From Vibrio sp. YMD68 (GTDB taxonomy: Bacteria; Pseudomonadota; Gammaproteobacteria; Enterobacterales; Vibrionaceae), in the NCBI RefSeq assembly GCF_029958905.1, contig NZ_CP124615.1, positions 62,001 through 126,000 of the forward strand: a stretch of DNA of 64,000 nucleotides, read 5' to 3'. The notes below the pieces were generated by a model. The model did not search any database, was not told the origin of the DNA, and saw only the letters and a list, made by a program, of their open reading frames with translations. Shown piece after piece: positions 1-7,266 of this stretch (positions are counted from its first letter, which is position 1; the number at the start of each line of letters is the position of its first letter). Made by a program: the position numbers and the translations under genes.

Positions 1-2
1 TG

Positions 3-62
3 AGCTACCACATCCCATACCTCAACCAGGACTTGCAGGGCAAACGAGTAAGTTGTACGTAA
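3..62 (+). CDS. 3' end of an upstream gene (partial)
   Basis: Frame 3 is open from the window edge to a TAA at 60-62 and encodes about 19 residues (SYHIPYLNQDLQGKRVSCT). The composition looks like ordinary protein. The stop overlaps a possible TTG start at 53 of the next gene, as expected for translational coupling. The other open frame across the edge (frame 2) is proline-rich and looks less natural. No function can be given from so short a piece. Confidence 0.35.
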   Translation, partial: SYHIPYLNQDLQGKRVSCT

Positions 63-412
63 AAGGCTTGCCCGAACAGTTCTACAAAGACTTTCAGGCA
101 TTAGCTGAAACGTGCTCAGAAGTCTGTATTGCTCGTCCCAAGAAGTTAAGATATCTGGAGCTTAGCTTGAAAAGGATCGCGGCCCGTCACGGAGCAAACA
201 TCCGTTCAGTAGATGCGGATTTCGTCGCCCTTGAGCATCCTGTCGCTGATATTGAACTAGCAAGGGAGTATTACGTCAGGTCTAGACGCCCAGTAATTCC
301 ACAGAGCCCAGTAGCTATTGAGGATTTGGCTGACAATAATCCAATCCAGAACCAAGAAACTAAAGAAGACTTGCTAACCGAAAAAAACAAGCGCAAGGTA
401 ATATTGGATTGA
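53..412 (+). CDS. hypothetical protein upstream of parA
   Basis: A 119-residue soluble protein, rich in Lys/Arg in residues 20-50 and ending in a charged, Asn/Gln/Lys-rich tail. The start is uncertain. TTG at 53 overlaps the stop of the preceding frame, and the same frame stays open to the window edge, so a start further left is possible. I recognise no domain. It is followed by a strong terminator at 470-493, so it closes the upstream transcription unit and is not part of the partition operon. Confidence 0.6.
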   Translation: MYVKGLPEQFYKDFQALAETCSEVCIARPKKLRYLELSLKRIAARHGANIRSVDADFVALEHPVADIELAREYYVRSRRPVIPQSPVAIEDLADNNPIQNQETKEDLLTEKNKRKVILD

Positions 413-469
413 GACAGGATGCACATTGTTCTGTCGATACAGCTCACCTAAACATTGATGATTTTTCTC

Positions 470-493
470 GCGGCCCTTTGAGGCCGTTTTTTT
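470..493 (+). terminator. rho-independent terminator
   Basis: Stem CGGCC/GGCCG with a six-base loop is followed by seven T residues. It separates the upstream unit from the parAB promoter. Confidence 0.8.
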
Positions 494-528
494 ATCTGTA
501 ATTGTTATGTTAGTACCACGATATGACA

Positions 529-557
529 TTGCAGTATCATAAAGTGAGTGTTAGAAT
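529..557 (+). promoter_or_regulatory. parAB promoter
   Basis: TTGCAG (529-534) and TAGAAT (552-557) are separated by exactly 17 bp, a good sigma-70 promoter about 70 bp before the parA start. The parS-like palindrome at 558-573 covers the expected transcription start, so ParB binding there could autoregulate the operon. Confidence 0.7.
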
Positions 558-573
558 CTTTCACATGTGAAAG
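558..573. promoter_or_regulatory. parS-like palindrome, copy 1
   Basis: Perfect 16-bp palindrome CTTTCACATGTGAAAG. Identical copies lie at 32387-32402 and 54770-54785, all intergenic. The core resembles the chromosomal parS consensus (TGTTTCACGTGAAACA) with a shifted centre. Position at the start of parAB plus wide dispersal favours a ParB-binding centromere site over a local operator. Binding is inferred. Confidence 0.65.
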
Positions 574-626
574 TGGCGATGTTTCGTCACTAGGAATCTC
601 ATTTGCAATCGGAGAGCGAGGTAAAC

Positions 627-1409
627 ATGGCAAAAGCTATCGCCTATGCCAATCAGAAGGGAGGCGTGGGTAAAAGTACTATCTGTATCCAGCAAGCCTT
701 CGATTTGGCAGAAAAAAAGAAAAAAGTCCTGGTACTGGATTTCGATGGTCAGGGTAATACATCTTCACGTTTGGCTCCTCGTGTGGAGTTGGAAGATGGC
801 AGCTACGAGCCAGTATATAGCGGTACTAAAGTAGCTGAATTGTTCCTTGATAACTGCTCAAGCATTCAAGTAACGGAGTGTCCATGTGGTGTTGATTTGA
901 TTTACACGCCCAAAAACGATCCGGATTTGTTTGAGATGGAGGCAGTGCCATTGGAACAAGCAATGAACCCAGCTCGACACTTAAAAGAACTAATCAAAGA
1001 CTATGATTACGTGTTGATTGATTGCCCACCGAGTCTTGGCCGTAAGCTGGTTGCTGCACTGATGATTGCGACGCATGTTGTATGTCCTGTAAAACTATCT
1101 GGCTTTGCGGTTGATGGTGTAGAGGGCTTGCTGACGACCATTATCGGTGTTCAGCAACAGCACAATCAAAACTTAGAAATCCTGGGCATTGTCATCAATG
1201 ATATGGATCGTTCAGTGAACCACAACAAATCGTTTACTGAGCTGAAAAAAGCTATCCCAGAGTTGATCTTTAGTAACATTATTCAACACCGTCCACCGCT
1301 TGATTCTGCAACTACAGATGGAGTTCCAGTATGGTCTCTTCGCTATGGTCATGTAGCAGCAAAAGAAGTGCGAGCGGTGCTGGACGAGATTGTAGAGAAG
1401 GTAGGTTAA
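627..1409 (+). CDS. parA: ParA family partition ATPase
   Basis: A 260-residue type Ia/Ib partition ATPase that forms dynamic patches on the nucleoid and, with ParB bound to parS, segregates plasmid copies. The deviant Walker A motif KGGVGKST is at residues 11-18, followed by a LDFDGQGN segment (Walker A' aspartate region) near 40-50 and LIDCPPS near 138. Start ATG 627 has GAGG about seven bases upstream; an upstream TTG at 603 lacks a good site. The protein is short and has no long N-terminal HTH extension, so autoregulation probably relies on ParB or on the following winged-helix protein. parB begins one base after the stop. Confidence 0.95.
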   Translation: MAKAIAYANQKGGVGKSTICIQQAFDLAEKKKKVLVLDFDGQGNTSSRLAPRVELEDGSYEPVYSGTKVAELFLDNCSSIQVTECPCGVDLIYTPKNDPDLFEMEAVPLEQAMNPARHLKELIKDYDYVLIDCPPSLGRKLVAALMIATHVVCPVKLSGFAVDGVEGLLTTIIGVQQQHNQNLEILGIVINDMDRSVNHNKSFTELKKAIPELIFSNIIQHRPPLDSATTDGVPVWSLRYGHVAAKEVRAVLDEIVEKVG

Positions 1410-1410
1410 G

Positions 1411-2601
1411 ATGAAACTAAATAACCTAAAAAACCTCAACCAGTTAGCTCAAGCCGCCCAAAAAAAGCAGCCAGATGGTAAGGTAATTCTGACGGTTCCT
1501 GTTGATGAAGTTATTTCAAAAGAACAGGTTCGTAAACGGTTCCGTAATATCGAGGAACTGGGTGATTCAATTTTGGAAGAAGGCCAGCAATCCGCGATTG
1601 TGGTCTACCCGAAAAATGAAGACGGCAAATATGTCATTCAAAAGGGCGAACGTCGCTGGAGAGCATGTAAGGCCAAAGATATTCCAACAATTGACATCGT
1701 TGTTAACGAAAAAGAACAAACGGACTTGGACGAAACAGCGGGAGAATTGATAGAGAATATTCAGCGCGATGATTTGACTGCACTTGAAATTGCTAATGCT
1801 TTACAAGTATTCATTGATAAAGGGTGGCAGCAAAAAGACGTTGCAAAACGTATCGGTAAGAACACAATTTTTGTTTCAACGCACCTTTCATTATTAAAAA
1901 TGCCTGACTGCGTTCGAGAATTATACGATAATGACATTACAGCTGATACGGAAACACTCAATAACTTACGTTTGCTATTCGAACTGAATGAAGAGCGATG
2001 CCGGGCTGTCTGTGCCGTTGCTATGAGTGATGGCATGACACGTAAGCAAAGTCGTGAGTTGTTGAATGATGCAAAACGTATCAAGAATGGTGATGAACCA
2101 ACTTCAAATGAAGATGGTGCAGTAACCAATAACTCTGAGCAGGATAATAATTCGAATTCTGACTCAGAATTGGGTGAAGAGAAGGGTGGCAACTTTACAC
2201 AAAGTGATGTGGAAAGTTCTGATGATACAACGGGCAATAATGTTGTTCATCAAGCTACGGGAGAGGAATTTACTTCTGATGATGCTTCATCTCAAGGCGA
2301 TACAAACGCGCCGGGTGATAAGCAGGTTGATGAAAGTGATGATGCAACCGATGATGCCGAAGAAGAAGGCATTGAACCTCCTCTTGCAAAAGGTAAAGAC
2401 TGGAAAGGGGCTGACCCACGTAAGTTAGTCATCACCGTGAATATTATCGGTGAGAGTGAAAATAAGCGTGGTGTACTGATGACAGATCGTATTGCTACTG
2501 AACCAAATGTGGTTTGGGTTAAGACTCTTGTTGGTGAGAAAAAGGAAGTAAAGCCAATTAAAGTAGCGGTGACTGACATCGAGCTCGTAAGCGTTGAGTA
2601 A
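1411..2601 (+). CDS. parB: ParB/RepB/Spo0J family partition protein
   Basis: A 396-residue centromere-binding CTPase-type partition protein. The N-terminal ParB/Srx domain (about residues 25-125) contains the nucleotide-binding GERRWRA motif near 79 and the ENIQRDDL motif near 115. A helix-turn-helix region follows (about 120-180, around KDVAKRIGKN). Residues 225-330 form a long acidic Ser/Asp/Glu-rich linker, unusually extended, before a small C-terminal domain (about 330-396), probably for dimerisation. Probable targets are the three CTTTCACATGTGAAAG sites in this window. It sits one base after parA in the same operon. Confidence 0.93.
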   Translation: MKLNNLKNLNQLAQAAQKKQPDGKVILTVPVDEVISKEQVRKRFRNIEELGDSILEEGQQSAIVVYPKNEDGKYVIQKGERRWRACKAKDIPTIDIVVNEKEQTDLDETAGELIENIQRDDLTALEIANALQVFIDKGWQQKDVAKRIGKNTIFVSTHLSLLKMPDCVRELYDNDITADTETLNNLRLLFELNEERCRAVCAVAMSDGMTRKQSRELLNDAKRIKNGDEPTSNEDGAVTNNSEQDNNSNSDSELGEEKGGNFTQSDVESSDDTTGNNVVHQATGEEFTSDDASSQGDTNAPGDKQVDESDDATDDAEEEGIEPPLAKGKDWKGADPRKLVITVNIIGESENKRGVLMTDRIATEPNVVWVKTLVGEKKEVKPIKVAVTDIELVSVE

Positions 2602-2613
2602 GGTAAGTATGGA

Positions 2614-2886
2614 ATGAAGTTATCTCAGGATATGAGTCGCAAGTTTGAACTGGTAAATGCGCTGTCTAAGTTAGATAAGCCCAGCTTGCACGATCTCCAT
2701 TCAGAGACCAAGATTCCTGAGTCCACTATTAAACGCCAACTGGCGATGCTTCGTGATGAGTTTGATATGAAAATTATATTCATCCGTGAATCGAGGGGAG
2801 AGCGAGGAGCTACAGGCTACTATATGATAACGGACTGGGGTATTTTGGACCGAGAGAAGTTCATCTTGCGGCACGGAAAGCTCTGA
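2614..2886 (+). CDS. winged helix-turn-helix protein, third gene of the par operon
   Basis: A 90-residue protein with a winged-HTH pattern: helices around residues 8-20 and 22-50 (LHDLHSETKIPESTIKRQLAML) and a basic wing (IRESRGERGATGYY) near 57-72. It lies 12 bp after parB and before a terminator, so it is co-transcribed with parAB. IncA/C plasmids also carry a small DNA-binding gene (called 053) next to parAB that is needed for stability; this is likely an analogue. Its role as a nucleoid-type or regulatory factor is inferred from position. Confidence 0.75.
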   Translation: MKLSQDMSRKFELVNALSKLDKPSLHDLHSETKIPESTIKRQLAMLRDEFDMKIIFIRESRGERGATGYYMITDWGILDREKFILRHGKL

Positions 2887-2908
2887 TTGTAATATCCAAC
2901 CTCAAATT

Positions 2909-2936
2909 AGCCCTGGCATTGCGCCGGGGCTTTTTT
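2909..2936 (+). terminator. par operon terminator
   Basis: AGCCCtGGC / GCCgGGGCT stem with a short loop and six T residues, 22 bp after the winged-helix gene. Confidence 0.8.
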
Positions 2937-3026
2937 ATGCCTGTAGACTTTTAAAATTTTATAAGTATTATAAAGTGATGCTGTAATATTGAGGAGGTAG
3001 CTCCTTTAGTTTTTTGGAGGTCTCAA

Positions 3027-3302
3027 ATGAAAGTTCTTCATCTCCCTGTGAAAGCTCTGTATTTCAGACAAATGCAAACCGGGGAAAAGAAGTATGAATA
3101 TCGTCTTCAAACGGATTACTGGCGGAAACGTCTGGAGGGCCGCGAGTATGATGAGGTGCATATCAAGCTTGGCTATCCAAAATCTGGGGATACCGAGAAG
3201 ATTTTAGTTCGACCGTGGAAAGGTTTTGAGGAGATGGTTATTACTCACCCTCATTTTGGTGATGCTCCCGTTAGCGTGTTCGCAATCAAGGTCAATGAGT
3301 AA
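3027..3302 (+). CDS. ASCH-domain-like protein
   Basis: A 91-residue protein resembling the ASCH fold, a PUA-like beta-barrel thought to bind RNA or modified nucleotides. Supporting features are the N-terminal LPVKALYFRQMQTGEKKYEYR segment (Lys/Tyr/Arg of the usual E-Y-R motif), WRKRLEGREYDEVHIKLGYP around residues 31-51, and a C-terminal strand FAIKVNE. The start has a GGAGG site seven bases upstream. The leader at 2989-3026 contains GGAG/CTCC/GGAGG segments that could pair alternatively and partly hide the ribosome-binding site. It begins the accessory block, probably from an AT-rich promoter around 2945-2975. Confidence 0.65.
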   Translation: MKVLHLPVKALYFRQMQTGEKKYEYRLQTDYWRKRLEGREYDEVHIKLGYPKSGDTEKILVRPWKGFEEMVITHPHFGDAPVSVFAIKVNE

Positions 3303-3319
3303 TAGGAGATGTACTGATA

Positions 3320-3622
3320 ATGGATTCAGAATTGAAGCAAGAAAGCAAATTTTACCGGGACTTTGAAGATAAGTTGCTACACGTTATAGCAAAAGCCCAT
3401 GTGATAAACCTGAGCTGTATGAGCAAAGGTGAAGCAATGCGACTGGTTGCTCATTTAGAAAACCTAAACCCTGAAAAATATCCAGAATTTTATGGGGTTA
3501 GCAAGTCGCTAATAAACGTTACGAGTTCAAAACTGATTGTTACATTGAACAACACTATTCAAAAAATGAGTTCAAGTCTGTCTGCGCGATTGGCTTTGAT
3601 CAATCCTGAAAATACCCGCTAG
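3320..3622 (+). CDS. hypothetical protein
   Basis: A 100-residue, mostly helical protein, 17 bp after the ASCH-like gene and preceded by a GGAG site, so probably in the same operon. No recognised motif; one Cys at about residue 34. Function unknown. Confidence 0.6.
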   Translation: MDSELKQESKFYRDFEDKLLHVIAKAHVINLSCMSKGEAMRLVAHLENLNPEKYPEFYGVSKSLINVTSSKLIVTLNNTIQKMSSSLSARLALINPENTR

Positions 3623-3626
3623 TTTG

Positions 3627-3679
3627 TACAGAAAAGGGCAATTACTCCCATTGGTATATAGCGTAGGTAGGGGCATGAT
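3627..3679 (+). promoter_or_regulatory. activator box plus -10 element (copy 1, degenerate)
   Basis: TACA-GAAAA-GGGC-AATTAC matches the right half of the repeated box seen upstream of the tra operons; the left half is degenerate. CATGAT starts at 3674, exactly 47 bp after the box start, the same spacing as at six other copies. It would drive the small genes from 3716 onward. Confidence 0.5.
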
Positions 3680-3715
3680 TGCCCTTGTATCTAAAAAAGT
3701 AGCGAGGCTCCGATA

Positions 3716-3910
3716 ATGAATGAGCAAAAGAACCGGGCATTCTGTGAGCAGATGGCTGCGGCAACGGTAGAGCTTGGGACACAAGAGGCACTCTCATGTA
3801 TGGCTAGGTACATGATAGCCATCGCACACGATCAGGGAATCTCATTACAGTTTGAGTGCGATCTTGGTTCTTTAGAAATCCAACCAAATGAAATACTGAT
3901 AAAACACTAA
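3716..3910 (+). CDS. hypothetical protein
   Basis: A 64-residue protein beginning MNEQKNRAFCEQMAAATVELG. First gene after the degenerate activator box and probably the head of a run of tightly packed small genes to 6913. No recognised domain. Confidence 0.6.
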   Translation: MNEQKNRAFCEQMAAATVELGTQEALSCMARYMIAIAHDQGISLQFECDLGSLEIQPNEILIKH

Positions 3911-3928
3911 AAATTACAGGAGTTGGCT

Positions 3929-4360
3929 ATGAGCAATGCACTGAGCGTTATTACAAAACAACTTTCAAAAGAGTCTGATCCCGCGTTCTTAGAGTTTACA
4001 GCTCGGATAGTTGAATCTATTGAATTGGTTTTAGGTTATGAACCAACAGTTGAGAAAGTACGCGACTTGTTGGGAAACAAGAAAAAAACCGTAGCCTTGT
4101 TGAATTCTAGTCACAATGAGTCCGTTGTTAAGTTAGCTCTGGAGATCTCACAGTACGACGATAGCCACTACGACACATTACTTTCGGCAGGTATGTCTGC
4201 TTTAAACCGATACTTGTCAAAGAATAGCGGTTCTGTTTCTGGTTGTATGTTCATGCCTGGAGATATCACTGCGAAAGAGTTGGCCGAACGATTTAACGGA
4301 GAATGGATGTTCTTTAGCGATGATAAGAAGCTTTCACTTACTACAGGAGAAATGTCGTGA
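3929..4360 (+). CDS. hypothetical protein
   Basis: A 143-residue soluble protein. Start ATG 3929 is chosen because AGGAG lies seven bases upstream; a TTG two codons earlier (3923) sits inside that site. The predicted make-up is helical with a C-terminal segment (GDITAKELAERFNGEWMFFSDDKKL) that looks like a small alpha/beta domain. The stop overlaps the GTG start of the next gene (GTGA), so translation is coupled. Confidence 0.65.
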   Translation: MSNALSVITKQLSKESDPAFLEFTARIVESIELVLGYEPTVEKVRDLLGNKKKTVALLNSSHNESVVKLALEISQYDDSHYDTLLSAGMSALNRYLSKNSGSVSGCMFMPGDITAKELAERFNGEWMFFSDDKKLSLTTGEMS

Positions 4361-4602
4361 CGGAACAAAACGAAATGGTGGCATTAGATGGCTATAAATT
4401 GCATTCCAAAGTAAAGCGCTTTTTTATTTACGTGTTTATAGCTATGGCTGTCCTGAACTTTATTCAGTTGATTACCAATTTTTACTTACCAGAAAAGCTC
4501 TTAATTATCGCAAATGGATTCGCATTAATTTGTGCTGTTTTGAGCGTTATTGATAAGGCCCACTTGTGGGAAAAAACAAGCAGTGATGGGGAAGGCCAGT
4601 GA
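4357..4602 (+). CDS. small inner-membrane protein, two TM helices
   Basis: An 81-residue protein with hydrophobic segments at about residues 20-40 (FFIYVFIAMAVLNFIQLI) and 48-65 (LLIIANGFALICAVLSVI). The GTG start at 4357 overlaps the previous stop, and its own stop overlaps the next GTG start. Function unknown. Confidence 0.6.
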   Translation: MTEQNEMVALDGYKLHSKVKRFFIYVFIAMAVLNFIQLITNFYLPEKLLIIANGFALICAVLSVIDKAHLWEKTSSDGEGQ

Positions 4603-4955
4603 ATCGACGTAGACTGTATTTTTTGATGGCGTTCTTGGGTTCGTTGGCATTAGTCAGTGCAAAATTGAAATGGCCTGGGTTCATTGTTGGTGGTATGAGT
4701 ATTGGTTTTGCTCTTCGATGGTTTCTCATCCACCAGCCTCTCAATCAAGATTCTCGCCCGTTAGAACGAATCGTAACGATCTCTGGAATAGGGCTTTTCA
4801 TGGTTTTGTCCGGTGGCCTTTTTCATCTGGGGGATAATCCTGCCTTTATCGACCTTATGTTTATGTGGGGGTGTGCATCCTCGGGAGTTGCCTTAGCTGA
4901 ACTGGTTAATGTGAGAAATCCGGATCGAAGTGAGGGAACTCGAAGTGAGCACTAA
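4599..4955 (+). CDS. inner-membrane protein, three to four TM helices
   Basis: A 118-residue protein starting at GTG 4599 (GTGA overlap with the preceding gene). Hydrophobic segments near residues 5-20, 26-42, 60-75 and 85-102. It overlaps the next gene by 26 bp. No family recognised; the pair 4357/4599 may form one membrane unit. Confidence 0.6.
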   Translation: MNRRRLYFLMAFLGSLALVSAKLKWPGFIVGGMSIGFALRWFLIHQPLNQDSRPLERIVTISGIGLFMVLSGGLFHLGDNPAFIDLMFMWGCASSGVALAELVNVRNPDRSEGTRSEH

Positions 4956-5697
4956 AATATACAATGGGTTAATTCTGCGCAATACAACGTTAGAGCAGGC
5001 ACTAACCAAATTATGCTCCTTGCGCTCTGGTTGCGTTGATACGGCCAAAAAATCCATAGCAAAACTGGGAGCTAGAAAGCTTGCATTTAATGCAGATATC
5101 TCGGCAAACGTAACCATGCTCCAAAAGGATAGAAGCTGCCAAACTCTGTCAGATCTGAGAACTATGTTTATCGAGGAAAAGCATAAAGTTTTGGTGGACG
5201 GTATTCGTAGTACGGATTGGGACTTCACTTTTAATGTCTGCTTAATTCCCTGGGGACAACATACATTAGGTTTGTACTACGTTGAAAACGATATTGGGTA
5301 TCGCCAATCCTTAATCGACGTTGGATTTCAAGATTATCATTACCAAAACTCGACAGATAAACCTAACGATGTGACTGATTCAGAATGGAGACAAAGAGAA
5401 CTCGCTTGGGAATCAGTGTTACCTGGTTGGACAAGACCAATAGAACGCGGTTTGTCTTACAGCGTGGTTGATTGGGATGATTACCAGAGTGCTGTACATA
5501 GTAAAAGTCTGATCCAAGAAAACATCCCTTCACAAAGCATTAGACGCAAGCGAGTGGCGGTAAGGCTGACAGAGCTGGAGTTGACTGCGAGTTTTCCTAC
5601 TTCATCTGCGTTTGAAATTGTTGAAAAAACCAGAGAGCTATATCCGGATAGAATTGATGACGTATTGCTCGGTGATGTAACGGTAGTACGTTTCTAA
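4930..5697 (+). CDS. hypothetical protein, 255 residues
   Basis: Soluble protein, with predicted start GTG 4930 or GTG 4945 (MSTKIYN). It contains a basic N-terminal half (LGARKLAFNADISANV, residues 45-60) and aromatic-rich middle strands (FTFNVCLIPWGQHTLGLYYV near 100-120). No catalytic motif is recognised. It overlaps the preceding membrane-protein gene, so it belongs to the same operon. Confidence 0.6.
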   Translation: MRELEVSTKIYNGLILRNTTLEQALTKLCSLRSGCVDTAKKSIAKLGARKLAFNADISANVTMLQKDRSCQTLSDLRTMFIEEKHKVLVDGIRSTDWDFTFNVCLIPWGQHTLGLYYVENDIGYRQSLIDVGFQDYHYQNSTDKPNDVTDSEWRQRELAWESVLPGWTRPIERGLSYSVVDWDDYQSAVHSKSLIQENIPSQSIRRKRVAVRLTELELTASFPTSSAFEIVEKTRELYPDRIDDVLLGDVTVVRF

Positions 5698-5711
5698 CAT
5701 AGGGGGGAGTA

Positions 5712-6005
5712 ATGCTGGATTTTTTCTTTATAGGCCCATTAGTCATTGGTTTGGTTTGTTGGTTTAAAGCCCCAAATGAGGAATGGGAGTCACTCGCTAA
5801 AGATTTTTCAAAGCGCTGGGCGTTAAGTCTTATAGCTATGATCGCTGCTGCCGCGTTGGGAGGAATAACGATGCCAAATGGACCAGAAAGTAGTGAGTCA
5901 GCATGGCTCATATTTGTTGGAATCATTTGGTTTGTATGCATTGTTACGATGCTTTGGGTTGCCCTAACCACACTAATGCAAGCGATTAAATTGAAGAAAC
6001 AATAA
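5712..6005 (+). CDS. small inner-membrane protein, three TM helices
   Basis: A 97-residue protein with hydrophobic segments at about residues 3-18, 34-50 and 62-90. A GGGGGAG site precedes ATG 5712. Basic C-terminus (KLKKQ). Function unknown. Confidence 0.6.
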   Translation: MLDFFFIGPLVIGLVCWFKAPNEEWESLAKDFSKRWALSLIAMIAAAALGGITMPNGPESSESAWLIFVGIIWFVCIVTMLWVALTTLMQAIKLKKQ

Positions 6006-6018
6006 TAAGGAACCGAGT

Positions 6019-6222
6019 ATGGCTCACGTAGATCAATATATTGAAGATTGGTTAATGGTGTTCAGAGCTGCGGGTATAAGCGATGAAGTTGCCCAGGAGG
6101 AATTTGGCTTGTGGTGTGAAGGGCTCGATGGCGAAATTAGCAATGAGTACACCCAAAACGCACTATCTGTCATCAACGCAGCTGAACAGGCAATTGAAGA
6201 ACTACAAGGAATTACTGGGTGA
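6019..6222 (+). CDS. hypothetical small acidic protein
   Basis: A 67-residue acidic helical protein. AAGGA lies upstream of ATG 6019. Its stop overlaps the GTG start of the next gene (GTGA), so it is translationally coupled to the split-nuclease pair. Confidence 0.6.
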   Translation: MAHVDQYIEDWLMVFRAAGISDEVAQEEFGLWCEGLDGEISNEYTQNALSVINAAEQAIEELQGITG

Positions 6223-6440
6223 GAAGAAAGCGTTCAAACTGGGTATCCGTAAGTCATTTAAGCGCCTATGCCGCTGATCCATCTAAATTTTGCCAGCACA
6301 GAGGACAAGCATACAACTCCGAGGCTGCAAACGCTGGATTAAAGGCTCACGCCCGAGCAGGAAGTGGTAACAGTCTTTTACCGTGGTTAGTGATTATTGT
6401 TGTAGCCATATTGGTTGCTATTAACTGGGATTTGTTATGA
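6219..6440 (+). CDS. N-terminal module of a split Cas4/RecB-type nuclease, membrane-anchored
   Basis: A 73-residue protein with start GTG 6219. Residues 10-17 (SVSHLSAY), Cys25 and G40xxxH44 match the beginning of Cas4/Dna2/RecB-type PD-(D/E)XK nucleases (S-x-L-x-Y, Cys, then the GxxxH motif I). The chain then ends in one transmembrane helix (about residues 53-69). The rest of the nuclease motifs (GxPD, ExK, QxxxY) are in the next gene, whose ATG overlaps this stop (ATGA). I infer that the two subunits assemble one active site at the membrane. The assignment rests on motif spacing only. Confidence 0.55.
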   Translation: MRRKRSNWVSVSHLSAYAADPSKFCQHRGQAYNSEAANAGLKAHARAGSGNSLLPWLVIIVVAILVAINWDLL

Positions 6441-6913
6441 CTGGGGAACTAGTGTTTTTGCTGGTGGCGTCAATCGGCCTATTGATGGTTATTCTCAGAG
6501 GGCTGTCCATTAAGAGGCAGTTCCATATGCCTTGGTACTGTATCGTGCTGGGGGCTGATATAGGCGGTTGGAAAAAGCCTTGGTTTATTAAACGCCGAGG
6601 AGTCTGCGGAGCCCCTGATGCAGTATTTTTTGATCCATTGCGTTTTAGATACATTGCAGGAGAATTTAAAAGCAGAGCGTTCAATGGGCGAATGACAATC
6701 CGTGAAAAGTACCAGCTCACACTTTATACTGGGTTAATTCAGCGATTCTGGCTACCTCAAGCACAGGGAGTCATAGCCTATGGTTGTGGGCGAGTATTGA
6801 AGCTGGACTATGATAAGACACTTTTTAAAAAGCTTATGGCTCTTCGAGGCGAAGTCAAATCTGCCAGAAAAAATTGGAGGCCAGTCGATCACAGACCGTT
6901 GTATAAGCGATAG
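6437..6913 (+). CDS. C-terminal module of a membrane-anchored PD-(D/E)XK nuclease
   Basis: A 158-residue protein with an N-terminal transmembrane helix (residues 5-22). The core has GAPD (Asp61), GEFKSR (Glu76-x-Lys78) and QxxxY (Gln93/Tyr97), the motif II, III and QxxxY set of RecB/Cas4-family nucleases. It lacks the N-terminal GxxxH motif, which the upstream overlapping gene supplies. The active site would face the cytoplasm just under the membrane, a place suited to acting on entering or leaving plasmid DNA. That role is inferred. Confidence 0.65.
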   Translation: MTGELVFLLVASIGLLMVILRGLSIKRQFHMPWYCIVLGADIGGWKKPWFIKRRGVCGAPDAVFFDPLRFRYIAGEFKSRAFNGRMTIREKYQLTLYTGLIQRFWLPQAQGVIAYGCGRVLKLDYDKTLFKKLMALRGEVKSARKNWRPVDHRPLYKR

Positions 6914-6922
6914 ACAAAACTT

Positions 6923-6951
6923 TTTACAGGGTTAATATATGATTCTGTAAT
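6923..6951 (+). promoter_or_regulatory. promoter of the Rmf-like gene
   Basis: TTTACA (6923-6928) and TGTAAT (6946-6951) with a 17-bp spacer, 20 bp before the next start codon. Confidence 0.6.
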
Positions 6952-6971
6952 CTGGCTGAGAGGTCAATGTT

Positions 6972-7205
6972 ATGGCATATAACCCAAACAGTGATGAGGT
7001 GTGGGGTAAAGAACTAAGGGTGTATAGTTCGATGAGTGAAGCTGACTACCACCGAGTTCTCCAGCAAGGCGCTTTTGCTTATCAAAGTGGAACGCCATAC
7101 GCAGAAAACCCGCACAATGATCACGAGTCGAAAGCAGCATGGATTGAAGGCTGGCAACTCGCAGCATTTCATGAACGGATGTCTACCACTCGAACCGTGC
7201 AATAA
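6972..7205 (+). CDS. Rmf/CrpP-like small protein
   Basis: A 77-residue protein whose second half has the ribosome-modulation-factor pattern: Gly-x-x-Ala-Tyr-x-x-Gly (GAFAYQSG), then NP, then W-I-E-G-W-x-x-A near residues 56-63. Rmf dimerises 70S ribosomes in stationary phase. The related plasmid protein CrpP has been linked to fluoroquinolone modification. Which role applies here cannot be told. It has its own promoter at 6923-6951. Confidence 0.6.
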   Translation: MAYNPNSDEVWGKELRVYSSMSEADYHRVLQQGAFAYQSGTPYAENPHNDHESKAAWIEGWQLAAFHERMSTTRTVQ

Positions 7206-7266
7206 GTTTAATTTGATAAACCAGTGCCTGACAGTGTTCGTCGGCACCTTAATAAAGCGTTATTTT

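Noticed and set aside
558..573. CRP or FNR binding site
   Set aside because: The palindrome lacks the TGTGA-N6-TCACA or TTGAT-N4-ATCAA spacing, and identical copies at unrelated places suit parS better.
7036..7266. Upstream extension of the 7267-9228 gene
   Set aside because: It lies over the Rmf-like gene in another frame, has the composition of a shadow, and ATG 7267 gives a natural N-terminus.
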